From contig CAIIXF020000008.1 of assembly GCA_903813345.2 (NCBI GenBank), forward strand, positions 321,341 through 385,340: a stretch of DNA of 64,000 bases, in the 5' to 3' direction. The DNA comes from Owenia fusiformis (Eukaryota > Annelida > Polychaeta > Sabellida > Oweniidae). Shown piece after piece: positions 13,540-26,029 of this stretch; within the stretch, counting starts at the first letter, position 1, and each line of letters opens with the position of its first letter. The notes beneath the pieces are model-generated. The model was not told the DNA's origin. It made no database searches and saw only the letters and a program-made list of their open reading frames with translations. A program made the position numbers and the translations under genes.

Positions 13540-14225
13540 CAGGATACAATTGTGCATGATGACCACCAACACCTGACTAATGAGATGATATGCTTATATG
13601 TGTTGACTTTATACCAATGTCCATATTAAGCCAACCTCTCTATTATATGGTTACACTTCATTAGATGTCATTATGATACATGTACTAAATATTAAACTTA
13701 CATATAGAATTGTACTTGTGCAAGATAACAACCACAGTCTGATTGCTCGGATGAGGAAAATTAATGCTTATAATATTTATATATTATGCCAATGTCTTAG
13801 GACTATGCCAACCTCTATTGTAAGATTACATTAGATTTCATTATGATACATGTACTATATCTATATAAAATATACATACAGATTTGTACTCATTCATGAT
13901 AACCATCAAAGTCTGATTGCTCAGATGAGAAAAACCAAAGGTTGTAATAATTAGGCATTATGCCAATCACTAAACTATGCCAACCTCTCTATTATGATAA
14001 CATTAAATGTCATTATGATGCATATACACTAGATATAAAACTTACATATTATATAGAACTATACTCATTCATGATAACCATCATAATCTCATTGCTCAGA
14101 TGAGAAAAACTAATGGTTGTAATAATTAGACATTGTGCCAATGTCTAGACTATGCCAACCTCTCTACGGTATGATAACATTAGACTTCATTATGATACAT
14201 GTACTAGATATAAAACTTAAATATA
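13540..14225. repeat. ~180-bp tandem repeat, about 4 diverged copies
   Basis: Each unit contains an ATGATAACCATCA-like stretch, TTGCTCAGATGAGAAAAAC, TATGCCAACCTCT and CATTATGATACATGTACTA in that order. The first copy is the most diverged. Confidence 0.75.
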
Positions 14226-14530
14226 AAAAAGTGCAGTCTCCTATATACTAGATTATGGTAATGAATGAATTACAATGAATATGTTTTAAATGCATTGATC
14301 TTTTGTTTGATGAATGTTGCTAAATGATAAAATTGGCCACAACCATATTTTAACATTTTATGGGCTAGTGTTCTAAATTATAAATATTTTCGAGTGTCAA
14401 ATAATTAAAATCTTCATATTGTAATCTCAAGCAAAGTCAGTAGATGTTTTTTTGGGATACTAATTGATGTTGAATCCCAATGCATTACTAATTTGAACCT
14501 AGGAATTGAATGTTTTTTTGCCTGTTTTGC

Positions 14531-14800
14531 CTGTCGCCGGGTTGGCCTAGTGGTTAAGGCATTGGTCTGATAAGCAGGAAGTCTGGCTTCAAGCTGAAAA
14601 GTAGAGGTCTTGGGTTCAAACCCAGGTCACAGCACTTCTTGTGATTTGTCTTTGACCTTTGACTGCTGACCTATACCGGCGATTACTAGAGTGCTGCTAA
14701 CTCGATAAAAGGCTGGCACTGGCTAGAATTGTCTATGGTTCTAGCCAGGATAAAGATACCAGTTCTTCAACTCGACAATGGGAAGAACTGCTCTACCTAA
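14531..14800 (+). mobile_element. tRNA-derived SINE
   Basis: An A-box-like TGGCCTAGTGGTTAAGGC (about 14543) and a B-box-like GGTTCAAACCC (14613-14623) give an internal RNA polymerase III promoter. Their spacing of about 70 nt is longer than in a functional tRNA, and the arms do not fold as one. A unique body follows the head. The copy interrupts the right arm of the surrounding inverted repeat, so it inserted later. The 3' boundary is approximate. Confidence 0.7.
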
Positions 14801-14924
14801 GTGACTAATATGTCAGGATATGACATCTAAAGAGTCGATAAAAGATATATATATTTATCCCATACTTGGACGTGTTATAGGTACATAAAGCCGGTTTGTA
14901 AAAACTTATATTTTCATCAGCGGG

Positions 14925-15410
14925 CAGATATAGCTTTACGTCCCGCTCCGAGCGGGCAGATATAGTATATCTGCCCGCTACGTCATAATCGCCGCTCACA
15001 TATTTGTTCATAATTTGTAACGTTCGCGTAATGACTGTAAACGACAATTGAGAAAACACAGATAATCGGGATCTGTTTGATGGTTTAAAAAAAGGGAAGG
15101 AGCATCCACTTAATTAATCAAAAATTCGAGAAAATAAATGTGGGAATATTTGACGGAACAGGAAAATCCGCCCACGGCCAAGAAAACAAAACTGGACATG
15201 AATATTCTAAAATATTTCCACGATTGAACAATGTGTACCGGATGACCAAGATTGGTATGGGATAAACATATTATCCTATAGTCGGTTCAAGATATTGGGA
15301 TTATCCCTTGGCCAATATAATATATTTTCCCTCGGGACCTGCGGCCCTCGGGCAAATATATTATATTTGCCTCGGGATAATCCCAATATCCTGAACCTCA
15401 TATAGGATAA
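14925..15410. repeat. Two short perfect-to-near-perfect palindromes
   Basis: AGCGGGCAGATATAG at about 14953 faces its complement at 14970-14985. A larger palindrome at about 15285-15405 has arms containing ATATTGGGATTATCCC. Both sit in the insert that splits the right arm of the long inverted repeat. Confidence 0.65.
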
Positions 15411-16080
15411 TCTCTATATATATATATATTTCCCCAAATTGTCAAACTTTGGGGGCTTTGGTAAGGGAGTAAGATAAAGTTGTAGAATTTTATTTGACTA
15501 TTTACTTCAGAAGAAACATGGTTTCATCTTTTAAGTACATAATGTTCCAAAAGTATTATTTTGGACCACTTTTATACTTATTAAAGAGGGTTAAATGTAA
15601 GAACCTGATTATCAAGTGATGTTGCCATGGCAACTGAAATGTTAGACATATTACACAAATGATATTATGAATTATTTTATCTTCACTTTTAATCATATTA
15701 TGTGCTTCAGATAGTTTAAGAATCAATAATATGAAGAAAATTATGAAACAACACAAAATAATGCATTTTTAAGGTAAGAAATAGTGTTCTATTACTGTTG
15801 CTATAGCAACGGATATATATTTTTTCTTAATTTTTGTCATACAGATCAAACATCATACCAAGAATACTTCCTGAAAATTTCAAGTCAATATCATTATTAG
15901 TGTCTGAGATATAAAGGCGTCTTATAGTACCCCCTGTAGATTTTATTAGGGGGGTATGAGAAATGCTCTGTAGAGAGTTGCCCAAGGGTGCCGCTCCGGC
16001 ATTCCGTGGTTTTGAGGTCCCAACCCTATATTCATGCTGAAAAGTTTAAAAAACATTGTAATCCGAAGAAAACGATTGAT

Positions 16081-17349
16081 CCTCAAAATACCCCATATTT
16101 CTTCCGGACTATTAATGTGATTTCGGCATATCTATTAAAGTATAAATTAGAAAGGGTTAAACGTAAAAAGTGAGTATGGCACGCTTCTGAAAGTTCAATT
16201 TGCAAGGTGCATACATTTAAATGGCCTAGATTCCGCCTCTTTTAATTAAATCCTTTGATATCAACTGTCTACTTTAATATTGGTGGTTACCTTGATATGA
16301 CCTTATATTTTGTAATCTTACATTTTGAAGGCGATACATTTATATTTAACCTGAGATTTAACCATTTCTCAGATTTAACATAAATCTATTCATTTTCTGT
16401 AAACACGCGTGGTAAACGGAGAACGGATCTTTTATAACAATTAAAAACTCAAATTGATTGGTTCAAAAAATTGACCAGAAGTGCCGATTTGATCATGCCT
16501 CTGATCGCCGGGTCTGATCGTCGGCTTGTTTCTTTTGTCAGATCGGCTCCATTGCATCGCGATGACCAGTACGCCCTCTGTCTCGAACTTTCCAAAGTGG
16601 GTCCTAACTGGCAGATAAGAGTTGGTCTGAACGTGGTAAACCAGAATAGATCCACTGCAATCACTGCAATCGTTGCCCTATTTGACATTGCTCATTATGA
16701 GACGATACTCCACCTCGAGTATATGCGAGGTACGAAGGGGGTGGTTGGACATTGGGAGGGTGTGATAATAGGCCTGAGATAGATATTGTCATACTATTTC
16801 AACACCACATCACATCAACACAGTTGAGATCTGTTTAAAAATGTTTTATAGATTATCTAAGGAAGGCAGGACATCGAAATCTAGTAGACGCATTTTTCTT
16901 CTCAAGCATGAGATGGGCATCGCTTTTCTAATCTAACGAACCATAAGTATGTGTTGAGTATCAGAATGCGGCAGATGTATTTGTGTACCTATGTATATAA
17001 ATAGGTCTAGCACTAATACATGGAATAAGGGACGCATTTAATATAACTGATTGTACTATCTTTGGCTGCACTCACTCATTCAAGGTGAACATTGCCTTGC
17101 CTTGCCTTTTTGCGAGAGCTTTACTGCACTTTGTCGAACCTGTTTGAATACCATTAAATACCATTACAAAGTCCGAGGTCGTAGGTTTCATGAGGTTTAA
17201 AACTTCAAATAAAAATAGCCCCGTGATGAACGCCTCTAGACGCCTTAACAAAGCAATTAATATCAATGATTTTCCATTGATCTAATAATAGACTATTATT
17301 TTGTTTCTATTGTTTCTATTTGATTCCGGACGTTTTTTGGTTTTAGTTA
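16081..17349. other. No gene recognised; GC-richer patch 16480-16790
   Basis: A locally GC-rich, CpG-containing patch at 16480-16790 is open on both strands for about 80-100 codons, but neither product resembles a known family. The rest is AT-rich unique sequence. Confidence 0.35.
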
Positions 17350-18300
17350 ATACCATGGGCGTAGCCAGCAAATGTCAAAGAGGGGGGAGGGGGTGCGAAT
17401 TTTTGAGTAAGTTTGTTCGCCCCAAAAAGGTTCATACGTTTTTTTTAAAATTTACATTGTATATGCTGCACCTAAGCATTTCAAACTAAAAGGTTCATGT
17501 GCAGTATGGCAAGTGATTTTAGAAGGTCATATCTTTCACCATGGGTACTTTCTGGCCATAAATACGTGGTTTTTATTAAAAAAATATGTTTTCTTTCAAG
17601 TAAAGTCCCCATGATAGTAAAATATCTATCCAACTCTCTGAAAAATTATGGTTTAGGACCCCACTTTGGCACTTTTTAAAAAATGTTAGGCTTATTTTCT
17701 AAAAAGAGGATCTTGTTTTTCTCAATTTAACCATATCAAAAGTTTCTTCCACACGATATTAACAACTTCTGAAAAGGGGATTGGTATTGAAATGTGCTAA
17801 CGTTAAAACAACACATCCCAGTGTTATTTTCTCATAAACTCGTGCTATCCACTGTTTTCAGCATAATTTTGGTCATCGAAAATTTACATCTTCAAAACTA
17901 GACTTTCAATACCATTCTACTTTTGAAGAAGTTTTAGACCCCTTTTTGAATAATCTTTTCATGCAATAAAAATCAGAAAAAGGAGATCCTCTTTTGAGTA
18001 AATATCACCATTTTGAAAAAACTGTTGACATGGGGTCCCTATTCATAACTTTTCGAATTGTTCGATGGATATTTTCATCACCATGGGTACTTCACTTGAA
18101 AAAAAAACATATTATTTTTAGAAAAACACTGTATTTATGCCCAGAAAGTACTCATGGTGAAAGATATGATCACCTAATTTCACTTGCCATGCTGCACATG
18201 GACCTTTGTTGTATAGTTATTTGTTTTTCAACCATTTTACAAAATTGCTTTTTCTTAATTGTTACGGGGGATGCGATCGCACCATGACTACAGACTACCA
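17350..18300. mobile_element. Foldback MITE
   Basis: Arms at about 17350-17730 and 17950-18300 are reverse complements: a block around ATCTTTCACCATG and GTACTTTCTGG near 17535 is mirrored near 18150-18170. The left end reads CATGGGCGTAGCCAG; the right end is more diverged. No ORF. Confidence 0.65.
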
Positions 18301-19522
18301 TACTCGTTTACAACTTTGAAAACTTCATATCTTTGTAATCTAAATCTAACATGGCTCTCGAAGTGAGTAACAAATACCCTTTGCATTCGTTCGACTTCGC
18401 TTCTAAAACAGAGCTTCACGTAGGGTTTAATCCAAAATGTATTACTTCTGGATGACGCGGTGACATTTCAATCTGCCACGATGAATAAAATATTTCATAT
18501 GTGATTTTCTCAAAACACATGGCCTTATTTCAGATATCGACAGAAAGCCCTATTTTCAAACCCTGGTTATGCCCACGTTTCTTTACGTAACCAAAAATAC
18601 GTCCACGACAAAGAGGGTATTGAACTTCATTCTGCGTCATTGGCCGAGGTTGCGGTTCCGGTTACATGATGTTAATGGATACTAAAGGGATTCTCCTCGC
18701 TAAATCAATTATATTTGATAGATAACTACACATGTTGATACTACTGCTAATAACGAATCTATTATAAAAATACGAAAATGTACATTATCACCTATTAGCA
18801 CCTTGTCATCAAACACGAACATGCAATCAATCGGGTTTACGGAATGATTCGGGGGAGTGACGATTTGCCAAAAACTAGGAATCTTGTCAAAAATCTTTAA
18901 AGATTATATCCGAAAATAACTAACCGTGGGGGTTAAAAATACCATTTTGCAATAGATTTATTTGTTCTTCAACATGCCAGGTCGCTATAATTATAATCAC
19001 CTGTGATACTTTTACGTTAATGGTGTAGAAATTAATTGGGTGAATAATTTTTTTCTTACATGAAAATCTTCACATACTTGAGTATATGATTCCCTTTCAT
19101 CAACGTGAAGTTTCAGTAAATACATATTTTGGGTGAAGTGTAGCTCTTTAAACATATAATCATAATCATATCACTCTTTAAACCATGTAAACTTTGAAAT
19201 AGAAGAGCCACGACTGGAACAGATTGAGCAAATCAATCAACCAGTTCTATATCTACACGATGTTACTAATTTCAATGATTTCGTATCTTGTTTTTTTCTT
19301 TGTTTTCCCACTGTCACAGCGGCGTTTTCTCAAACGCATCCTCGTGCTAATTAGACTCGGTATATCTCTATCTTGTCTGCATCCGTTATTAGCTCTTGAT
19401 GGATGGAGAATATCAATATAAAATAGTCGGGTTAGAAAATAATCGGTCTGGGGCTAAGAGGGCTAAGCTGAGATGGTAGATACCCTGAGGTTTGCACTGA
19501 GGTTTGCAAAGAATACACTACT
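18301..19522. other. No gene recognised
   Basis: AT-rich single-copy-looking sequence with no supported frame. Confidence 0.4.
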
Positions 19523-19729
19523 CAGGCCCGTAGCCAGGGGGGGTTCGCAGGGTTCGGGCGAACCCCCCCCCCTGGCCAAAAATTCTTTCAAAATCATGCA
19601 GTTTTTCACCATTTTGAGCACTTCTCAAGTGATTTTAGCCATATTTGGGCCAAAATTGTCAAATGTGAACCCCCCCCTGGAAATTTTTGAAAAATGAACC
19701 CCCCTTGGCAAATCCTGGCTACGGGCCTG
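19523..19729. mobile_element. 207-bp MITE with 16-bp perfect TIRs
   Basis: The ends are CAGGCCCGTAGCCAGG and its exact complement. CTACT is duplicated on both sides (19518-19522 and 19730-19734). The interior carries G/C homopolymer runs of opposite polarity. There is no coding capacity. The 5-bp duplication does not by itself fix the superfamily. Confidence 0.85.
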
Positions 19730-19734
19730 CTACT

Positions 19735-20509
19735 TGTAAATCTCACTACGGCAAATAGTTTAAAGTTTAAAATTCATATTGGAATATGTAATACTTAGAT
19801 TTGTTTTACGTAAGATACGGAAGTTGTTGGTCACACGGGTCAGCTGTATGACTTTTTCAGTGAGTTCAATAGTTTGATTTGCTTCATCTGATTTGTACAA
19901 AGCAGTAACACTCACTCATGGTAAGGCTCCCAGGGGTCAGGCTACACCTTACTTGTATTCTAATGTGGAAGCACCATGTCAGGTCAGAATAGCACATGGC
20001 AAGGCAATAGTGGACATGGAGTATTGTTGGTTTAAATGTCCCTATTCAGTTTAAACTGTTTAATTTAATCTTTAAAGTGAAAGGTAAAAAGGGGGCCTGA
20101 TAAGTATACAGTTCCGAATGGGAAAGTATGTATATTGAGGTGTGAAGAGACCTGATGCGATGAAATGAAATATGAATGAGGGCTCTTTTATTAAAACATT
20201 CTGCACTAATCAGTGTAACCTTTTGAATGGCACAAAATCTGTAAAATATTGATTTCCCTGATATAGTGTATGCAAGAAAGACAATATTATACCAGAAGCC
20301 AGCCTTTGATTTAAATTAATATTCTATTCAATGAACAGTATGTCTAAAGGTCATAGAGAATATCACAATGCCAAAGAAACAATAGTATCTCTACATCTAA
20401 AGACAAAACAGAAAACAACTTAATATTGATATCTTTGTACAAATGATGCTGGTATAATACAACCGTCGGATTTCTTCTTATCAGGGATCTGAATATAGGC
20501 GTCATGAAA
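19735..20509. other. No gene recognised
   Basis: AT-rich sequence without supported features. Confidence 0.4.
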
Positions 20510-20511
20510 GA

Positions 20512-20678
20512 TGCTCTCATTTGCGCTATAACTGTACTTATACATGTTCTCATTTGCACTATAACTGTACTTATACATGTTCTCATTTGCACTATAACTG
20601 TACTTATACATGCTCTCAATTGCACTATAACGGTTCTTATACATGTTCTCATTTGCACTATAACGGTACTTATAATAA
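20512..20678. repeat. 33-bp minisatellite, about 5 copies
   Basis: The unit is near ACTGTACTTATACATGTTCT plus CATTTGCACTATA. The 33-bp period keeps frames open on both strands, which explains the short repetitive reading frames here. Confidence 0.85.
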
Positions 20679-21247
20679 AGTTATTAGTTGAAGATGAACT
20701 TTTTAATTTGTTCTTCCGTATGTATCGATTGTATTGACGTCAGTGTGAACGAAACGTCTAACGTTTCCAGGCTGTGTTTTATCATGGTTTTATATTCGCC
20801 CCTTGTTCTTTCTCATTTGACCCTTGTATCCCCATACAAATATAAACCTCTTCAATGGGCAAACATCCTTGCTGCAAGGGCATTTTACAAGTACTTAATA
20901 TAATTGAATTTAAGCATAAATGAAGTCCTTTGAAGAAGGATGGTGGGCAAAATCAAACACATCAGTCGAAGCGAATATGCATTCTCTCCCAAAAATATTT
21001 TGTACTAAGGAAAATATTTCAATTTTGACAGTCTTAAGGATCGGACCTCTAATTATTTCCCCATGGATAAGTTACAATATTCTTGCTATATATATAACTA
21101 AATACTACAGCTAAACGTGTGTACATAAACACCTTTCTCCATGAACACATCAAGATGTAAACACTATTTTCTGATTACATTTTCGCATGTCGCATTATCG
21201 ATAATATCGACACCTATAATCTGTGAATATCTTCAATATACTCTATA
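20679..21247. other. No gene recognised
   Basis: Short open frames without recognisable products. Confidence 0.4.
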
Positions 21248-21249
21248 TA

Positions 21250-22322
21250 CAGGGCGTATCAAAAAACGCAACAAGTAGTTATCTCGTAATATCACAAAAC
21301 TAGTGATAACTACATCAATTTCATTTAATGTACCATAAAGCCATGTCTCTCCTCTTTGCAATGATTTGTCATTCATTCACATGTGGTAATGGTTGGGTGA
21401 GAAATCCTTCCATTTGCAGAGTGGGTCAAAATCGGCTATGCGACAAGTTTTAGATATTGAAAAAATCAGTGCAAGGGCTAAGTGCCAATGGAAGTGATCT
21501 CAGGAGCATCTGTGCTCACAATTCCTCCACCAGATATTGCAAAACCTCGAGAAAGATTTGACCATGGGCTGCTTTTCTTTGCTTTAACCCACACATGATT
21601 CAGGGCTGAACCATGCATGACGTGGACAGATGAGCGCATCTTTATGTGCAAGGAAGTGGTGGCAATTTGGAGGGGTATAGGATGTATTCTTGCAAGAGTA
21701 TGAGTATGAACACTTTACTGTCTATGCCATACCTGTCACACCTTCTTCCAATAACCCCTATGCCCCTTGTACTGATTTTTGCAATGTTTTAAACTTGGGT
21801 CCGAGCTGAATTTTGCCCCACTTTGCAAAATTAATGATTATTCGGCTAGAGATGACTCCCTTTGAATGAATGATATTCCATTGCAGAGAGGAGTAATTTG
21901 GTACATTGAATCATGGGCTTTCAATTAGAGTTGAAAGCCCATGATTGAATTAAAAGGATGCAGTCAGCATTGGTTTTATGTTTTCGTCCAATATTGCATC
22001 GGGCTCCGTACACTCATCATGATAAACCATGGCATCTCATTTCTTCTCAGCCCTGAGGAAGGTGAAACAGAAAGATGCTATGAGTATCAGAATGCGTACA
22101 CTGACTTTTGCAATGTTTATAACTTGGCCCGAAGCTAATTTTGGCCAACTTTGCAAATGGAATGATTACTCACCCAACCATTACCAAATATCAATGAATG
22201 ATATATCATTGTAAAGAGGAGACACATGGCTTTATGGTGCATTGAATGAACTCAATGCTGTTATCACTGGTTTTGTGCTTTTCCAAGATAACAATATGTT
22301 GCGTTTTTTTTGATACGCACTG
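21250..22322. mobile_element. Tc1/mariner-type non-autonomous element, 1.07 kb
   Basis: TIRs begin CAGGGCGTATCAAAAAACGC and are mirrored at the right end (GCGTTTTTTTTGATACGCAC). A TA dinucleotide flanks each end, the Tc1/mariner signature. The interior contains a short palindrome at about 21915-21945 and no intact transposase. A fragment matching 22020-22100 lies inverted at 24785-24868. Confidence 0.75.
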
Positions 22323-22785
22323 TATAGACCTCCAGCTGATCTTAGCAGTGCTAAGTTTTGACGAGTTTCACTGTACAACTAAACTACATGTGTTATGCCC
22401 TGAGGAAATGGGATACTTACTTATCAAGATGGAATGGCATATCAGGAAGTGGCTAGCTTGAATCCTAAGTAACATAGAACATGTGCGTGTATTATTAGAC
22501 CATTATGAGACGGAAAGTGTAATATGATGATATGTTGATAGTTGTACATATATTTTACTTTATTTATTATTATCACGGTCCAAAACAATAGTAAGATATT
22601 AGAGTTTGCATTAAGATTGCACATAAACAATTTGCAAATGCAAAAGTCTTCTGCTTTATTCTATCAACATGTATTATAAATCTATTAGTTCGAGTTCCGT
22701 CGCACAAGAAAAATATCTATGTTGTAATACAATCATATCTCCAAATGAATCATGGTCTATTTGGAAATCTACTATTATGAAATTA
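22323..22785. other. No gene recognised
   Basis: AT-rich sequence between a mariner-type MITE and a truncated LINE. It may include part of the 5' side of the LINE. Confidence 0.35.
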
Positions 22786-23830
22786 CAAAATAGAATCTGT
22801 TTCACGATACATTTACCTGGGAATGGAATTAAGCATAAGTGGGTCAATGAGACCTGCAGCCCAGCATATCAAAGACAAAGCTGAAAAGGCAAAATTTAAA
22901 TTATTAAGTCTAATTTCTAATGGTAATATGAAACCATCATTATGCTTAAAACTATTTGATCAACTCATAAAGCCCATATGCCTCTATGGATCTGATATAT
23001 GGGGTACGGGTATCTTAAACTCGAGTAAAATTAAAAAAGACCCACAATGGGCATTAGAAAAGGGATATGATGGAATAACATTTGAATCTCTTCATATATC
23101 ATTTATGAAATCGATACTCGGTGTTAACAGAAAGGCCAGTAATGACGCTACACGAGGCGATTTAGGTAGGTTTCCACTATTTATTTCTTTGTTTTATCAA
23201 CAAATGAAATATCTTAATCATATTAACAATAAAGGAACCGACTCGCTTCTACGTGAAGCCCTTGAGGTAAATAAACAACTGACAGATATGAATAAACAAT
23301 TACTGGAAAATAGATACATACAATTTTGGGAAACTAAAATAAAATCAAATAATGGTAAATTGAGGTTTTATAAGATAATAAAAGCAAAATGGAACAAGGA
23401 ACCCTACTTGGATTTAATCAAAAATGAAATAGACAGAAATAACTTGACAAAGCTAAGAATTAGCGCACATAAATTAGAAATCGAAACAGGTCGTTACACA
23501 AAACCAATTACCCCTATTGAAGAAAGAAAATGTTTAATGTGTAACAAGAAAACCGGTTCAGAATGTCATTACCTATTAGAATGCAATAAGTTAAAAGATG
23601 TTCGGTCAAGTTACATGGATAAAATAAAAAAACACTGTCAAAATTTAGAAAACATGAATAACGTGGAACATAAATTAATGCTTCTATTTAATTCAGAGGG
23701 AATAATATTAAATATACTAGCAAAATATATATCTAATATTTTTATCGAGAGAGAAAAAAACACGAAATGCATCCAATAAAATCTTGCAATGACCAAGCAC
23801 CCTTTGATTAGTTAATATACTATATAGATA
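22786..23830 (+). mobile_element. 5'-truncated non-LTR retrotransposon (LINE), C-terminal part
   Basis: The frame is open from about 22786 to the stop at 23777-23779. It begins with the end of a reverse-transcriptase domain (RYIYLGMELSISGSM, the usual YLG...SG block) and runs through the linker to a C-terminal cysteine/histidine motif (CLMCNKKTGSECHYLLEC), as in CR1/L2/Jockey-type LINEs. A stop codon lies just upstream and no catalytic FADD-type block is present, so the copy is 5'-truncated and dead. A 3' region with AATAAAG near 23900 follows. The exact clade is not decidable here. Confidence 0.8.
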
Positions 23831-24740
23831 ATTAGTTAAGCTTTTTTCATTTTTTTTTCTGTTTAAGCTGTACACTTTGCCCAAATGTGGGATACAAGTA
23901 TAATAAAGCTCATAATAATATGCGGAAAAAATGACATGAAAGGCAACACGTCAGTCTCCAGAACTGGCAATGAGCCGGCAATGAGTCATTGTGGGTTCAT
24001 TATAATTATTGCTTTAACAGATGGATCGAAACCTTCAATCTGTAGCTGCTTAGCTAGTAAAGTGATACCGTAGTCTCGCGTCAACTAGTAACAAAAATGG
24101 TGCCATATCAGTGGATAATGGATATACTACATAACCCTGAATTAGCCACCTGGTGGTGAAACTGATAACTACCTACTCTCATCTGGGTTATTGAACTGAT
24201 CATATTTTGACTTCATATTTTGATAATTTTAATTAACACATCGGAGACGACCCGTTCTTCTTAAATTTATCTAATGATTAGATTTCAAGCATTCATAAAT
24301 GAACACCCCTAAATAACTTATCTTATGAAAAGATAAAATTATTTTTTTATGATATGACAATAAAATTGAATATTCCAAATATATTTGTTCTCTGTGGGAC
24401 GTTTTCAGATTTCAAAGATTCTGACAAGACAAGACAAGACAAGAGGGCCAATAGAGGATTGCAGTACGAAAAAAGCTTTTCAACTTGGGGGTGGATTATC
24501 CAGGAGTTCGAATATACTGGTTTAACCATACGTGATAATTGTTCATTTTTCTATGTATATTTTCTTATACTTCATTTTGAGTTTGACTGACTGTTGTTTA
24601 TTACATATTCTATTATGGAAGGACACTATATTAAACATGTTAAAAATGTGAAATCTTTATATTCATACAAGAAATATCAATCTTAAGTTTTTTCGCACAT
24701 GAAATGCGATATAAATAAAAAATCATATCAAAGTACTTTT
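23831..24740. other. Repeat-derived sequence, no gene
   Basis: Contains the LINE 3' end, a copy of the GCCACCTGGTGG repeat block near 24140-24190 and a short GACAA repeat at about 24420-24445. Confidence 0.45.
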
Positions 24741-25020
24741 TGTGATTTTGAAAAAAATTGAAGTCAGCCTAAACAGTATTTGTTCATTCTGATACTCATA
24801 GCATCTTTCTGTTTCACCTGAATCTCAGGGCTGAGAAGAAATGGTTTACCATGATGGTATTTGTTAAGTTATTGGATGCTGTAAGAATTTGTAACAGACG
24901 CCAATCACCAACTGCGGATCGCCAACCGCCACCGGCGGTCACAAAAAATGGAGACAATATGTCACAACGTTTTGGTAGTGACACAAAAATTTGGCTTGTA
25001 GCTAGACTACCTAATCTGTA
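24741..25020 (+). repeat. Dispersed repeat with a nested 84-bp insertion
   Basis: The sequence matches 30520-30700, but is interrupted at 24785-24868 by an inverted piece homologous to 22020-22100 of the mariner-type MITE. Confidence 0.6.
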
Positions 25021-25185
25021 GTTTAATACAACAAAAACTATTGTTTGAATGCATAAAGGTCGAACTGTCCCTCAATATTGAATTGAATACCTTATAGGCC
25101 ATGGAACATGTATAAAAAATTGAGACTGAGCCCCCCCCCTCAGAAAGAGAGGAGACTAAGACTAGATTTCTTAATACATGTTCCC

Positions 25186-25300
25186 AGGTTTATGCTAATC
25201 TGGTTCCAACAGACAATGCTAATAAACTGAATTCAAAAGGAGAATATATCAATAGAACTTGTATTAATTTAATATTAAAAGACATGTGCATATGTTCAAA
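25186..25300 (+). pseudogene. Possible LINE endonuclease-domain fragment
   Basis: Plus-strand translation gives a stretch (LNSKGEYINRTCINLILKDM) resembling the conserved N-x-GK-xx-I/L-xx-C block of LINE apurinic endonucleases. It is short and partly degenerate, so this is tentative. Confidence 0.3.
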
Positions 25301-25309
25301 TATGACTGC

Positions 25310-25640
25310 CATAGAAACCATATTGCTTATGGACTTTAATATTAATAGACTAGATGCGAGTAGAAAAAAATCATAATTTACGTCATTAAATATTCAAATT
25401 TCAGTCAAAGTGATGTCATATTTGAAATAAAGATGTAGAAGTACATCTAGAAATATTGTTTCGAACATTGTTTATCAACTTTGAAAATTTAATTTTTTTT
25501 AAAATGTGACTTCTTGTTCAGGGAGACTCCATGTTATAAAATCACAAAAACTGAAATATCTTTTCTTGTATTTGACAGACAGATAACATTTTCTTTTACT
25601 GGACAGTCTTGATGTCATTTATTCAGAAGTATTCTTCATT
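25310..25640 (+). repeat. Dispersed repeat copy
   Basis: Shares long blocks with 36600-37220, with 770-990 (inverted) and with 61120-61205. Confidence 0.6.
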
Positions 25641-26020
25641 GCTGAGAGGATCATTTTATTAATAATGGTTTCCATAAGCCTGGACGTGCATGTGTTGTTG
25701 ACAAACTTAGTCCATAAAGATGTGTTCCAGTCCTCCCTTTGGTATCCCTTGAAGATTTGCTCAAGCAGTTAAAATCAGTCCCTTATCAGAATCAAACTTA
25801 TGACTTTTCATGTAAGGCTTTAGCACCCAAAATGTAGTGAAGCCTAATGGTACTTCATCTGGTGAATATGGGGCAGTAATAACTTGTGTGAACCCTAATT
25901 CTTCAAGAGTAGTATGGGCAGCTTGAGTAATGGGAAGGAGCATAGTCATAATGGAAGATAACTCCCTGCTATTGATTGTGACTTTGAGATGCTGATGAAT
26001 GATACGAAAAATATAGAGCA
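25640..26020 (-). pseudogene. Degenerate Tc1/mariner transposase, C-terminal catalytic region
   Basis: On the minus strand, translation gives an AAHTTLEELGF...PYSPDEVP...FWVLKPYMKSHKFDSD pattern, matching the conserved 'HT...L..LGF..HPPYSPDLAP.DF..FP.LK..L.G.RF.SD' block of mariner-family transposases. The aspartate and asparagine of the upstream DNA/DNAP motif are not preserved, and an in-frame stop at 25761-25763 cuts the C-terminus. It is a fossil. Confidence 0.6.
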
Positions 26021-26029
26021 AAGTACTAT

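Larger units (their letters stand above)
10877..16080. mobile_element. 5.2-kb region bounded by long inverted repeats
   Basis: Left arm about 10877-11755 and right arm about 14315-16080 are reverse complements, roughly 80% alike by eye. The outer boundary is marked by AATCGTTTTCTTCGG against its complement at 16060-16080, and a GC-rich block near 10945 (ATGCCGGAGCGGCACCCTTG) is mirrored near 15985. The right arm is split by a SINE and further sequence between about 14525 and 15440. The interior holds a 36-bp and a ~180-bp satellite. Either this is one foldback-type element with giant terminal inverted repeats, or two copies of one repeat that inserted head to head. No transposase and no target duplication were found. 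Confidence 0.6.

Noticed and set aside
14531-14625. A functional tRNA gene
   Set aside because: The A and B boxes are too far apart and the arms do not pair as a cloverleaf; a tRNA-derived SINE fits better.
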